47,367 nucleotides of DNA from the NCBI RefSeq assembly GCF_014360585.1, contig NZ_JACIXG010000001.1, forward strand, positions 130,001-177,367, written 5' to 3'. The position numbers and the translations under genes are program-made. The notes beneath the pieces are model-generated. The model was not told where the DNA came from. It saw only the letters and a list, made by a program, of their open reading frames with translations, and did not search any database. Shown in pieces: positions 9,559 through 17,449 of the stretch. The DNA is from Nocardioides sp. Its GTDB lineage: Bacteria; Actinomycetota; Actinomycetes; Propionibacteriales; Nocardioidaceae. Position 1 is the stretch's first letter. Each line of letters starts with the position of its first letter.

Positions 9559-10791
9559 ATGACGGTGACGGGAGTCGAGGACGTGTGGCGGCAGGAGTCC
9601 GCCCACGTCCTCGGCGCCCTGCTCCGGGTCCACCCCGACCTTCCCGACTGTGAGGACGCCGCGCAGGAGGCGCTGATCGCTGCCAGCCGGCAGTGGCCCG
9701 GCGATGGCCTGCCGGCCGATCCGCGCGCCTGGTTGATCCGGGTGGCCCACCGGCGGCTCATCGACCAGATGCGGGCTGACACCGCCCGGAGACGACGCGA
9801 GATCGCCGACGGGATGGCCCGGCGGCTCGACGAGACGGATCCCGCGGTCGTGGAGATCGGTTCGGCCTACGACGACTCGCTGCGGCTGATGATGATGTGC
9901 GCCCATCCTGCGCTGCGCCGCCCTTCCCAGGTGGCGATCACGCTGCGATGCGTGGGCGGACTGACGACGACGGAGATCGCGGCTGCGTACCTGGTTCCGG
10001 AGGCGACCATGGGGCAACGCCTCAGCCGGGCGCGGGCGACGCTGAAGAACGAGGGCTTCTGCTCGCCGGCGCCCGACGAGCTGCCCGAGCGGATCGCCTG
10101 CGTGCTCGACGTCTGTCACCTGATCTTCAACGAGGGCCACACCCGCACCAGCGGACCTGACCTGCAGGGGGTCGAGCTCACCGATGAGGCGATCCGGTTG
10201 ACCCGGATCGTGCGCGGAGTGCTCCCCGAGCACGACGAGGCCACCGGCCTGCTAGCCCTCATGCTGCTGACCCGGGCGCGCTCGTGCGGGCGCGTCGACC
10301 ATCTCGGCGACCTGGTCCCGCTCAAGGACCAGGACCGCTCGCAGTGGGACCGCGCGCTCATCCGCGAAGGTGTGGCGCTGCTCGAGGACGTACTCCCGCA
10401 GGGGTCGGTGGGGCGCTTCCAGCTGCAGGCGGCGATCGCGGCGGTCCATGCCGAGGCGGAGTCCTACGAGGTCACCGACTGGCTCCAGATCAACCTGCTC
10501 TACGGGATGCTCGCCCAGGTGGCGCCTTCGCCGGCGGTCACGCTCAACCGGGCTGTCGCCGTGGCGATGAGCCTCGGGCCCGAGCATGGGATCGAGATCG
10601 TCCGCGACCTGCTTGAGCACCCGGCCATGCAGCGACACCACCGAGCCCATGCGGTGCTCGCGCACCTGCTCGAGCAGTCCGGCGACCTCGTAGTGGCCAG
10701 GGAGCACTACGTGCTGGCGGCGAGGCTGACCCGGAGCGTCCCCGAGCAGCGCTACCTGAACCGACGGATCGAAGCGCTCGGCCGACCGTAG
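9559..10791 (+). CDS. ECF sigma factor, ECF42 type (second module)
   Basis: A 410-residue protein beginning MTVTGVEDVWRQESAHVLG. Region 2 contains DLPDCEDAAQEALIAASRQW and AWLIRVAHRRLIDQMR. Region 4 contains ITLRCVGGLTTTEIAAAYLV. The ECF42 C-terminal domain contains LIFNEGHTRTSGPDL and LNRAVAVAMSLGPEHG, the same landmarks as the copy at 5361-6602. ATG at 9559 directly follows the DGPF stop. The frame remains open back to 9466 inside the DGPF gene, but those starts would overlap needlessly. No dedicated anti-sigma gene is present. ECF42 proteins are believed to be controlled by their own C-terminal extension. Confidence 0.92.
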   Translation: MTVTGVEDVWRQESAHVLGALLRVHPDLPDCEDAAQEALIAASRQWPGDGLPADPRAWLIRVAHRRLIDQMRADTARRRREIADGMARRLDETDPAVVEIGSAYDDSLRLMMMCAHPALRRPSQVAITLRCVGGLTTTEIAAAYLVPEATMGQRLSRARATLKNEGFCSPAPDELPERIACVLDVCHLIFNEGHTRTSGPDLQGVELTDEAIRLTRIVRGVLPEHDEATGLLALMLLTRARSCGRVDHLGDLVPLKDQDRSQWDRALIREGVALLEDVLPQGSVGRFQLQAAIAAVHAEAESYEVTDWLQINLLYGMLAQVAPSPAVTLNRAVAVAMSLGPEHGIEIVRDLLEHPAMQRHHRAHAVLAHLLEQSGDLVVAREHYVLAARLTRSVPEQRYLNRRIEALGRP

Positions 10792-10867
10792 TTGAACAGT
10801 CACGCAGATGTGCCGGGCAGCGGAAGAGGTCGTTCAGCATCGGTCCGAACTTGGTTAGAGTGAGTCC

Positions 10868-11650
10868 ATGGACGAGGGTCGCGTGCGCGCAGTCCTCTTC
10901 GGTCTTCACGACACGCTGATCCCGGGCGGCTCCAGAGCCGAGCGAGCAGCGATGGCTCGCGGGATGGGAGCGGACCTCGGGATCGACCCTGTTGCATTCG
11001 CCTCGGCAACGGCCGAGACGCTCGATGAGCGGACTCGTGGCCTGATGGCCAGCGTGCATCACACGGTCCGCTATCTGTCTCGGCGCTTGGGGGCGGTCCC
11101 CACCGAGAGCCAGGTCGAAGCAGCCATCCGGCGCCGTCTCGATTTCACGCTCTCCCTGCACGCCGCGACCTGGGCGCTTCCTGCCTTGAGCGCACTGCGT
11201 GCGCGTGGCTTCGGCCTCGGCCTGGTCTCCGACTCCTGCTGCGCTACGACCGAGGTCTGGCCGGACAGCCCGCTCAGCGAGTACTTCGGTGCGGCCTCGT
11301 TCTCGTGCCAGACCGGTGTGCGGAAGCCGGACTCCGGTGCCTACATGGTGGCCGCGGCCGCGCTCGAGGTGCCGACCACCGAGTGCGTCTACGTCGGGGA
11401 CGGCGGCGATGGTGAGCTGTACGGTGCAGAGGCCCTGGGGATGAGGGCCGTGCGTTTCCTGGCTGAGGATCCGGCGCAGCGGCCGGAGGTCGTGCCCGAT
11501 CTCGATCCCGAGTGGAACGGCCCGACGATCGGTGATCTGAGCGAGCTCGTCGCGATGGTCGGGGTGCCGGAGCCGCGCAACGGGTCCGCATCGCGGACTT
11601 TTGTGTCCGGAAATGTCGTGCCGTGGGGATCGGCGCGATCGCGGCGCTGA
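10868..11650 (+). CDS. HAD-superfamily-like protein with degenerate motif I
   Basis: A 260-residue protein with the HAD layout. Motif II is GLVSDSC (near 118-124), motif III is a Lys in GVRKPDSGAY (near 155), and motif IV is YVGDGGDGELYGAEALG (near 177-193). Motif I, normally FDxDGTL, reads FGLHDTL at residues 11-17: the nucleophile Asp is Gly and the acid/base Asp is His. Phosphatase or dehalogenase chemistry by the usual route should be lost, so this may be a binding protein or an inactive relative. ATG 10868 is the first start after the preceding sigma gene, 76 bases away. The codon GGT differs by one base from GAT, so sequence error must be excluded. Confidence 0.8.
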   Translation: MDEGRVRAVLFGLHDTLIPGGSRAERAAMARGMGADLGIDPVAFASATAETLDERTRGLMASVHHTVRYLSRRLGAVPTESQVEAAIRRRLDFTLSLHAATWALPALSALRARGFGLGLVSDSCCATTEVWPDSPLSEYFGAASFSCQTGVRKPDSGAYMVAAAALEVPTTECVYVGDGGDGELYGAEALGMRAVRFLAEDPAQRPEVVPDLDPEWNGPTIGDLSELVAMVGVPEPRNGSASRTFVSGNVVPWGSARSRR

Positions 11651-11834
11651 CCGTCAACTGAGCGCGCGACCGCCGCATCGGCGGCGACTAGGGGCCCGTC
11701 GCGCCCGGGTCAGGGTCCCACTCGCGGGAGGCCGATGTAAGTGGAATCCGTGATTCGACCGACGATCCGGTCCGCTCCTCGGCACGGTTGCGGATCCCTC
11801 TCGGATCGGTGTCCGGCCCGCCATGAGCTCTGTT

Positions 11835-11852
11835 ACCTGTCCAGTGACAGTT
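11835..11852. promoter_or_regulatory. Distal candidate operator, ACCTGTC-N4-GACAGTT
   Basis: Reads ACCTGTCCAGTGACAGTT, an inverted repeat with one mismatch. It shares TTACCTGTC with the proximal site 243 bases away. It may be a second site for the TetR-family regulator at the end of the gene cluster. Confidence 0.5.
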
Positions 11853-12077
11853 TCTGGCGGGAGGTCGCGGACTCCGCCTCAAGGGGATCGCTCCATCAGG
11901 CGGCACCACAGGTGTGAATTCGGCACGAAATGGTCGATGCCCCCTAGCCAGCCCTGGTAGAAAACGATAAGAATCGATCGACCGACAGGGAAGAATTTCT
12001 CCGACGCCGACCCCACATTTCGGAGTCAGGTTCCCAACAGTCTTGGTTTGCCCCCGACGCCCTTGACGTACATGCTT

Positions 12078-12095
12078 ACCTGTCAGTCGACAGGT
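12078..12095. promoter_or_regulatory. Proximal candidate operator, ACCTGTC-N4-GACAGGT
   Basis: Perfect 7-4-7 inverted repeat ACCTGTCAGTCGACAGGT, 25 bases before the GTG start of the operon and just downstream of TTGACG. The position fits a repressor site overlapping the promoter or early transcript. The AmtR-like TetR protein encoded at 19408 is the natural candidate ligand, by context only. Confidence 0.6.
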
Positions 12096-12120
12096 TCATT
12101 ATGTTTCGAGGAGGCCACGG

Positions 12121-12975
12121 GTGGCGCTAGCTGCAGACCACAGCACGGACACGGTGCTGAACGCACGGGCAGATGCTCGCGCGCAAGGGGGACAGGTCAG
12201 CGACTGGATGCCGTACCTCCCAGCATCATCGAGCCCGTTCTGTCCCGAGGACGTGGCCGCGGACAGCCTGACGTGGGCCGAGACAGTCGCTCCTGGTGGC
12301 TACACCCACAAGGTCCTTGCCCGCGGCACGCGGTTCCGGCTCGAGGATCCGACCGGCGAGGCCTGTGCCCACACGCTGCTCTACAACGCACTCGAGCCGA
12401 CCGAGCGCCTCAACGTCGCCGACACCCAGAAGATCCCGTGGCAGGCGTACCTCGGCGCCGGGCACCCGCTGCTCTCCGGTGACGGCCGGGTGCTCGCCAC
12501 GATCCTCACCGACACCTCGGGGCGGCACGACGCGTTCTGCGGGACGAGCACGGCCGCCTGGAACGCCCTGCGCTACGGCACCGCGCTGCCTGAGGGGCCT
12601 GCGCCCGCGGGCCGCGATCTCTTCGTGAAGGCGGCCGCCAAGCACGGGCTCGGCCCGGCCGACGTACCCCCTTCGGTGTCGTTCTTTCAGGGCGTGCGGG
12701 TCGCGGGGGACGGGAGCTTCGACTGGTTCGGCTCATCAGGTGCCGGGACCGCGGTCGAGCTCGTGGCGGAGCTGCCCCTGATCGTGCTGATCGCCAACGT
12801 CCCGCATCCGCGGGACCCACGTCCGGAGTACGTCGTCGGGCCGCTGCGGGTGCACGCCTGGCGTACTCCGGAGACCAACCCGACCACCCCGGCGGACGAG
12901 CGTTTCGACGCCTCTCCCGAGGTGCGGCGGGCGTATCTGAACACACTCGACTATGCGGAGGCTCGGGGCCTGTGA
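12121..12975 (+). CDS. DUF1989 urea-carboxylase-associated protein, larger subunit (carboxyguanidine deiminase type)
   Basis: A 284-residue DUF1989 protein. Family landmarks are DPTGEACAHTLLYNA (near 78-92), TSGRHDAFCGTSTAAWN (near 132-148) and the ending RAYLNTLDYAEARG. The paired DUF1989 proteins beside urea carboxylase have been shown in other bacteria to form carboxyguanidine deiminase, which turns carboxyguanidine into allophanate. By that precedent this protein works with its downstream partner. GTG start at 12121 has GAGGAG eight bases upstream. Its stop overlaps the next GTG start by four bases (GTGA), so translation is coupled. Family certain; guanidine over urea is inference. Confidence 0.88.
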   Translation: MALAADHSTDTVLNARADARAQGGQVSDWMPYLPASSSPFCPEDVAADSLTWAETVAPGGYTHKVLARGTRFRLEDPTGEACAHTLLYNALEPTERLNVADTQKIPWQAYLGAGHPLLSGDGRVLATILTDTSGRHDAFCGTSTAAWNALRYGTALPEGPAPAGRDLFVKAAAKHGLGPADVPPSVSFFQGVRVAGDGSFDWFGSSGAGTAVELVAELPLIVLIANVPHPRDPRPEYVVGPLRVHAWRTPETNPTTPADERFDASPEVRRAYLNTLDYAEARGL

Positions 12976-13772
12976 CTACCACGATCGACAACCCGGTGAT
13001 GAGGCCAGTGACGACTGTTCCGGTTCCGACGGCCACCTATCTGACGCCCGACGGGCAGCTGGTCTCCAGCGTGCCGGTCGGCGCGTCGTACGCCGACGAC
13101 CACACTCACCTGGAGTGGGGTGACCCGCTGGTGCCGGGTGCCGTCGTGCTGGACGAGCAGGTAGCTCCGCGGGCCTCGTGGTCGGGCGTCGTGCGGGCCG
13201 GGCAGGTGCTGACGATCGTCGACGTCGGGGGGAACCAGTCGGGCGACTGTCTGCTCTACAACGCGCAGCACACCGACGAGCGCTACAGCGCCCCGGACAC
13301 GCTCGCCTGGCAGGACAACGCCTACATCCGTACCGGGACCGTCCTGCGGAGCAACCTCGGCCGCGCCCTGATGACCGTGGTCGACAACGAGATCGACCGC
13401 CAGGACACCATCGGCGGCGCCTGCTCGCGCGAGTCGAACACCCTGCGCTACGGCCACCATGTGATGTATCACCACGGTTGCCGGGAGAACTTCCTGACCG
13501 AAGGTGCCAAGCACGGGCTCGGCATGCGCGACATCGTCTCCAACATCAACTGGTTCATGAACGTGCCCATCGAGGATGACGGTGCGCTCGGCATCGTCGA
13601 CGGCATGTCCGCGCCCGGGAAGCGGGTCGCGCTGCGAGCCGAGATCGACACGCTCGTGCTGATCTCCAACTGCCCGCAGATGAACAACCCCTGCAACGAC
13701 TTCAACCCGACGCCCCTGCGGATGATCGTCTCGGAGCCGGACACCGACCTCGAGTACGAGGCCGACGCATGA
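12972..13772 (+). CDS. DUF1989 urea-carboxylase-associated protein, smaller subunit type
   Basis: A 266-residue protein with GNQSGDCLLYNAQHTDERYS (near 87-106), GGACSRESNTLRYG (near 149-162), HHGCRENFL and a C-terminal CPQMNNPCNDFNPTPLRM. The Cys/His/Asp pattern is the presumed metal-binding site of DUF1989, and the NPCN.FNPTP ending identifies the second of the two associated proteins. Predicted partner of the preceding gene in hydrolysing carboxyguanidine. It is overlapped at both ends: GTGA with the gene before and ATGA with the carboxylase after. It has a 30-40 residue N-terminal extension relative to the shorter members I recall. Confidence 0.88.
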   Translation: MTTTIDNPVMRPVTTVPVPTATYLTPDGQLVSSVPVGASYADDHTHLEWGDPLVPGAVVLDEQVAPRASWSGVVRAGQVLTIVDVGGNQSGDCLLYNAQHTDERYSAPDTLAWQDNAYIRTGTVLRSNLGRALMTVVDNEIDRQDTIGGACSRESNTLRYGHHVMYHHGCRENFLTEGAKHGLGMRDIVSNINWFMNVPIEDDGALGIVDGMSAPGKRVALRAEIDTLVLISNCPQMNNPCNDFNPTPLRMIVSEPDTDLEYEADA

Positions 13773-16700
13773 CGTCTGGCCCATCCTTCGACACCGTTCT
13801 CGTCGCGAACCGCGGAGAGATCGCCCGCCGAGTGATGCGCACGGCGCGCGAGCTCGGCCTGCGTACGGTCGCGGTCTTCTCCGAGACCGACCGAGCGGCG
13901 CCACACGTGCGGGAGGCGGACGAGGCCGTCTGTCTGGGCTCCGCGCCCGCACGGGACTCTTATCTCCGTGGCGATCTGATCATCGCAGCAGCCCTGCGCA
14001 CCGGCGCGGGGCTGCTGCATCCCGGCTACGGTTTCCTGTCCGAGAGCGCCGCCTTCGCCCGCGAGGTCGAGGCGGCGGGGATCCGGTTCGTGGGCCCGAC
14101 GCCGGAGCAGATCGGTGCTTTCGGTGAGAAGCACTCGGCTCGCCGGCTCGCTGAGAACGCCGGGGTGCCGATGCTGGCCGGCTCCGGCCTGCTCTCCGGT
14201 CCCGACGAGGCAGCCGAGGAGGCCGCCCGGATCGGGCTGCCGGTGATGGTCAAGGCGACCGGTGGCGGTGGTGGCATCGGGATGACCGCGTGCAGCTCGG
14301 AGGAGGACGTCCGGGTCGCCTTCGAGCGGGTCGCGCGGCTCGCTCAGACCAGCTTCGGCACCGCCGGGGTGTTCCTGGAGCGCCTCGTACGGCCGGCGCG
14401 CCATGTCGAGGTGCAGGTCTTCGGCGACGGACAGGGCCAAGTCGCTGTGCTCGGCGACCGCGACTGCTCGCTGCAGCGCCGCAACCAGAAGGTGATCGAG
14501 GAGGCGCCCGCGCCGGCTCTCCCCGAGCACGTCCGGACCGTCCTGCACGACTCCGCGCGACAGCTCGCCAAGTCGGTCTCCTACCGCTCGGCCGGGACCG
14601 TGGAGTTCGTCTACGACCCGGTCCGCGAGCTGGTCTCCTTCCTGGAGATGAACACTCGTCTCCAGGTCGAGCACGCGGTCACCGAGCAGGTGATGGGCAT
14701 CGACATCGTCGAGCTCATGCTGCGGTTGGCCGGCGACGGGGTCGTGGCGCTGCCCGACGAGCTCTTCCGCAAGTGCCCCGCACCCAAGGCGTACGCCGTC
14801 GAAGCACGTGTCTACGCCGAGGACCCGGCCAAGGACTCGATGCCGTCGTCCGGCCTGGTGACGCGTGTGGTCCTGCCGGAGCCGACCGACACCGTCAGGG
14901 TGGACTCCTGGATCGAGACCGGGCTCGAGGTCTCGCCTCACTACGATCCGCTGGTCGCCAAGGTGATCGCCACCGGCGCGACCCGTGACGAGGCGCTGGA
15001 CACGCTGGGCGACGCACTCGCCCGGACCCGGATCGACGGCATCGTCACCAACGTCTCCGCGCTGCGGGCGATGACGACGTACGAGGAGCTCCGCTCGGCC
15101 ACGCACTCCACCTCGACGTTGGCCGAACGGGCCAAGCAGGGCAGAGGTGGCGACCCGGACCCGCGCATCGACGTCCTCGACCCGGGCGTGCTCACCACCG
15201 TCCAGGATCTTCCCGGCCGGGTCGGCTACTGGCAGGTCGGCGTCCCCCCGTCGGGGCCGTTCGACCCGGTCTCCTTCGCCGAGGCGAACCTTGCGGTCGG
15301 CAACCACCGAGGTGCACCCGGGCTCGAGGTCACCGTTCCGCTGGCGACCGGCCGGACGACCTCTGGCGGGCCGGCGTTGCTCTTCTCCGATCCCGCCGTC
15401 GTCTGCGTGACCGGTTCCCCCATGCCGGTCACCGTCGACGGCGTCCCTGCCCCGCAGTGGGAGCCGATCGAGCTCCCCGCGGGCGCCACGCTGAAGCTGG
15501 GCCGCACCGACGGGCCGGGGCTGCGGACCTACATCGCGGTCCGGGGCGGCCTGGACGTGCCCGAGTATCTCGGCAGCGCCTCGACGTTCACGCTCGGCGG
15601 GTTCGGCGGGCACGCCGGACGTACGCTCCAGCGCGGCGACGTGCTCCGGCCGGGGACGGCGATCGACCCCCAGGCGCAGCCCGCGGCGACCCCGGCGTCG
15701 CGGCGGCCGGCGCTGACCAACAGCTGGCAGATCGGTGTCACCGAGGGCCCGCACGGTGCCCCGGAGTTCTTCACGCGATCAGACCTGGACCAGCTCTACT
15801 CGGCCAGCTACCGGGTCCACCACAACTCGGCCCGCACCGGCGTACGTCTGATCGGGCCGAAGCCGACCTGGGCCCGTGCCGACGGTGGCGATGCCGGGCT
15901 GCATCCCTCGAACATCCACGACACCCCCTACACGGTGGGCTCGCTCGACTTCACCGGCGACACCCCGATCATCCTCGGCCCCGACGGCCCCTCGCTGGGC
16001 GGCTTCGTCTGCCCTGCCGTGGTCGCCAGCGGCGAGCTGTGGAAGATCGGGCAGCTGCGCCCCGGCGACACGGTCCGGTTCGTACCGGTGCGCGAAGACA
16101 GGGCCGCCGGTCTGGTCGATCACCGTGCTTCCTTGGCAGTGGTCGGCGGCGCTGGTGGCGACGGCGACGACGGCGTCATGGGCGGGCTGCCCGGAACTCC
16201 GGAGCGGCCGGAGGTCACCTACCGGCGCAGCGGGGACAACTCCGTGCTGGTCGAGTACGGGCCGATGACTCTCGACCTCGGCCTCCGGATGCGGGTGCAC
16301 GCGCTGCAGTCGGCACTTGCCGAGCACGCGCCTGCGGGCATCATCGACGTCACGCCGGGGATCCGGTCGCTGCAGGTCCACACCGACTCCTCGGTCCTGC
16401 GGGCCGGCCAGGTCGCGGCGCTGCTGCGTGAGCTGGAGGAGGACCTGCCCGCCACCTCGGAGCTGGCCGTGCCTTCGCGGCGGGTGCGGCTGCCGCTCTC
16501 CTGGGACGACCCGGCGACCCGGGAGGCGATCGAGCGCTACACCGCAGGCGTACGCGACGACGCGCCGTGGGCGCCGTGGAACATCGAGTTCATCCGCCGG
16601 ATCAACGGGCTCGCCTCGGTCGAGGAGGTCCACCGGACCGTCTTCGACGCGTCGTACCTCGTCCTCGGGCTGGGGGACGTCTATCTGGGGGCGCCGGTCG

Positions 16701-17449
16701 CGACGCCGTTGGATCCCCGGCACCGGCTGGTGACCACGAAGTACAACCCGGCGCGGACCTGGACGGCGGAGAACTCCGTCGGGATCGGTGGCGCGTACAT
16801 GTGCATCTACGGGATGGAGGGGCCGGGCGGCTATCAGCTCGTCGGCCGGACCACGCAGGTGTTCAACCGGTTCCGGCGCTCCACGTCGGCCGGCGGACTC
16901 TTCCACGACGAGCCGTGGGCGCTGCGGTTCTTCGACCGGATCGAGTGGTACCCGGTCTCCGCCGAGGAGCTCCTGGAGCTGCGGGCGGAGGTCGATGCCG
17001 GTCGCGGTGAGTTCGAGACCGAGGAGGGTACCTTCTCGATCAAGGAGTACGACCGCTTCCTGACCGACAACGCGGGCTCGATCGCCGACTTCCGCGACCG
17101 GCAGTCCGCCGCCTTCGACGAGGAGCGCGAGCGCTGGAAGGTGGCGGGGGAGTTCGACATCTGCGACCGCATCGACGCGCGAGGCGAGCCGTCGGAGGTC
17201 GAGGTGCCGGACGGTTGCGTGCAGGTGACCGCGCCGTTCACCTCGACGGTCTGGAAGGTGGTCGCCAGCCGCGGGGCGCGGCTCGCGCAGGACGCGCCAT
17301 TGATGGTCGTCGAGGCGATGAAGATGGAGGCGAGCGTCCCGATCCCGGTCGCCGGCGAGGTGGTCGAGCTCTACGTGAAGCCGGGCGAGCAGATCGTCCC
17401 GGGACAGATCATCGCCGCGGTGCGACCGGCCGTCGGGGCCGAGGCTTGA
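13769..17449 (+). CDS. Biotin-dependent urea/guanidine carboxylase
   Basis: A 1226-residue enzyme with the full domain order. Biotin carboxylase occupies about 5-450, with VANRGEIARRV, the glycine-rich ATP loop KATGGGGGIGM and EMNTRLQVEHAVTEQ. A KipA/AHS2-type carboxyltransferase half starts near 468 (VLDPGVLTTVQDLPGRVGYW). A KipI/AHS1-type half lies about 810-1010 (YRRSGDNSVLVEYG). A biotinyl domain at 1150-1226 carries biotin on Lys1185 in EAMKMEA. It uses ATP and bicarbonate to carboxylate urea or guanidine. The presence of two DUF1989 proteins favours guanidine. A discriminating active-site residue has been described in the carboxyltransferase, but I could not place it by eye. ATGA overlap with the preceding gene and TTGA overlap with the next. 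Confidence 0.93.
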   Translation: MTSGPSFDTVLVANRGEIARRVMRTARELGLRTVAVFSETDRAAPHVREADEAVCLGSAPARDSYLRGDLIIAAALRTGAGLLHPGYGFLSESAAFAREVEAAGIRFVGPTPEQIGAFGEKHSARRLAENAGVPMLAGSGLLSGPDEAAEEAARIGLPVMVKATGGGGGIGMTACSSEEDVRVAFERVARLAQTSFGTAGVFLERLVRPARHVEVQVFGDGQGQVAVLGDRDCSLQRRNQKVIEEAPAPALPEHVRTVLHDSARQLAKSVSYRSAGTVEFVYDPVRELVSFLEMNTRLQVEHAVTEQVMGIDIVELMLRLAGDGVVALPDELFRKCPAPKAYAVEARVYAEDPAKDSMPSSGLVTRVVLPEPTDTVRVDSWIETGLEVSPHYDPLVAKVIATGATRDEALDTLGDALARTRIDGIVTNVSALRAMTTYEELRSATHSTSTLAERAKQGRGGDPDPRIDVLDPGVLTTVQDLPGRVGYWQVGVPPSGPFDPVSFAEANLAVGNHRGAPGLEVTVPLATGRTTSGGPALLFSDPAVVCVTGSPMPVTVDGVPAPQWEPIELPAGATLKLGRTDGPGLRTYIAVRGGLDVPEYLGSASTFTLGGFGGHAGRTLQRGDVLRPGTAIDPQAQPAATPASRRPALTNSWQIGVTEGPHGAPEFFTRSDLDQLYSASYRVHHNSARTGVRLIGPKPTWARADGGDAGLHPSNIHDTPYTVGSLDFTGDTPIILGPDGPSLGGFVCPAVVASGELWKIGQLRPGDTVRFVPVREDRAAGLVDHRASLAVVGGAGGDGDDGVMGGLPGTPERPEVTYRRSGDNSVLVEYGPMTLDLGLRMRVHALQSALAEHAPAGIIDVTPGIRSLQVHTDSSVLRAGQVAALLRELEEDLPATSELAVPSRRVRLPLSWDDPATREAIERYTAGVRDDAPWAPWNIEFIRRINGLASVEEVHRTVFDASYLVLGLGDVYLGAPVATPLDPRHRLVTTKYNPARTWTAENSVGIGGAYMCIYGMEGPGGYQLVGRTTQVFNRFRRSTSAGGLFHDEPWALRFFDRIEWYPVSAEELLELRAEVDAGRGEFETEEGTFSIKEYDRFLTDNAGSIADFRDRQSAAFDEERERWKVAGEFDICDRIDARGEPSEVEVPDGCVQVTAPFTSTVWKVVASRGARLAQDAPLMVVEAMKMEASVPIPVAGEVVELYVKPGEQIVPGQIIAAVRPAVGAEA

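Larger units (their letters stand above)
11651..12120. other. 470-base regulatory intergenic region before the urea/guanidine operon
   Basis: No open frame of note. It holds two related inverted repeats (ACCTGTC-N4-GACAG) at 11835 and 12078, a possible -35 TTGACG at 12063 without a convincing -10 at normal spacing, an AT-richer stretch around 11960-12010, and GAGGAG at 12107 serving the first gene. I looked for the conserved blocks of the guanidine-I (ykkC) riboswitch, often found ahead of such genes, and did not see them. Confidence 0.7.

Noticed and set aside
11651..12120. A guanidine-I (ykkC) riboswitch ahead of the carboxylase operon
   Set aside because: I looked for the conserved purine-rich blocks and paired arms and did not find them. 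A covariance-model search would be decisive.
13469..15754. A 761-codon minus-strand frame
   Set aside because: It is antisense to the carboxylase gene. Its Arg/Gly/Asp-rich composition is typical of shadow frames in high-G+C DNA.
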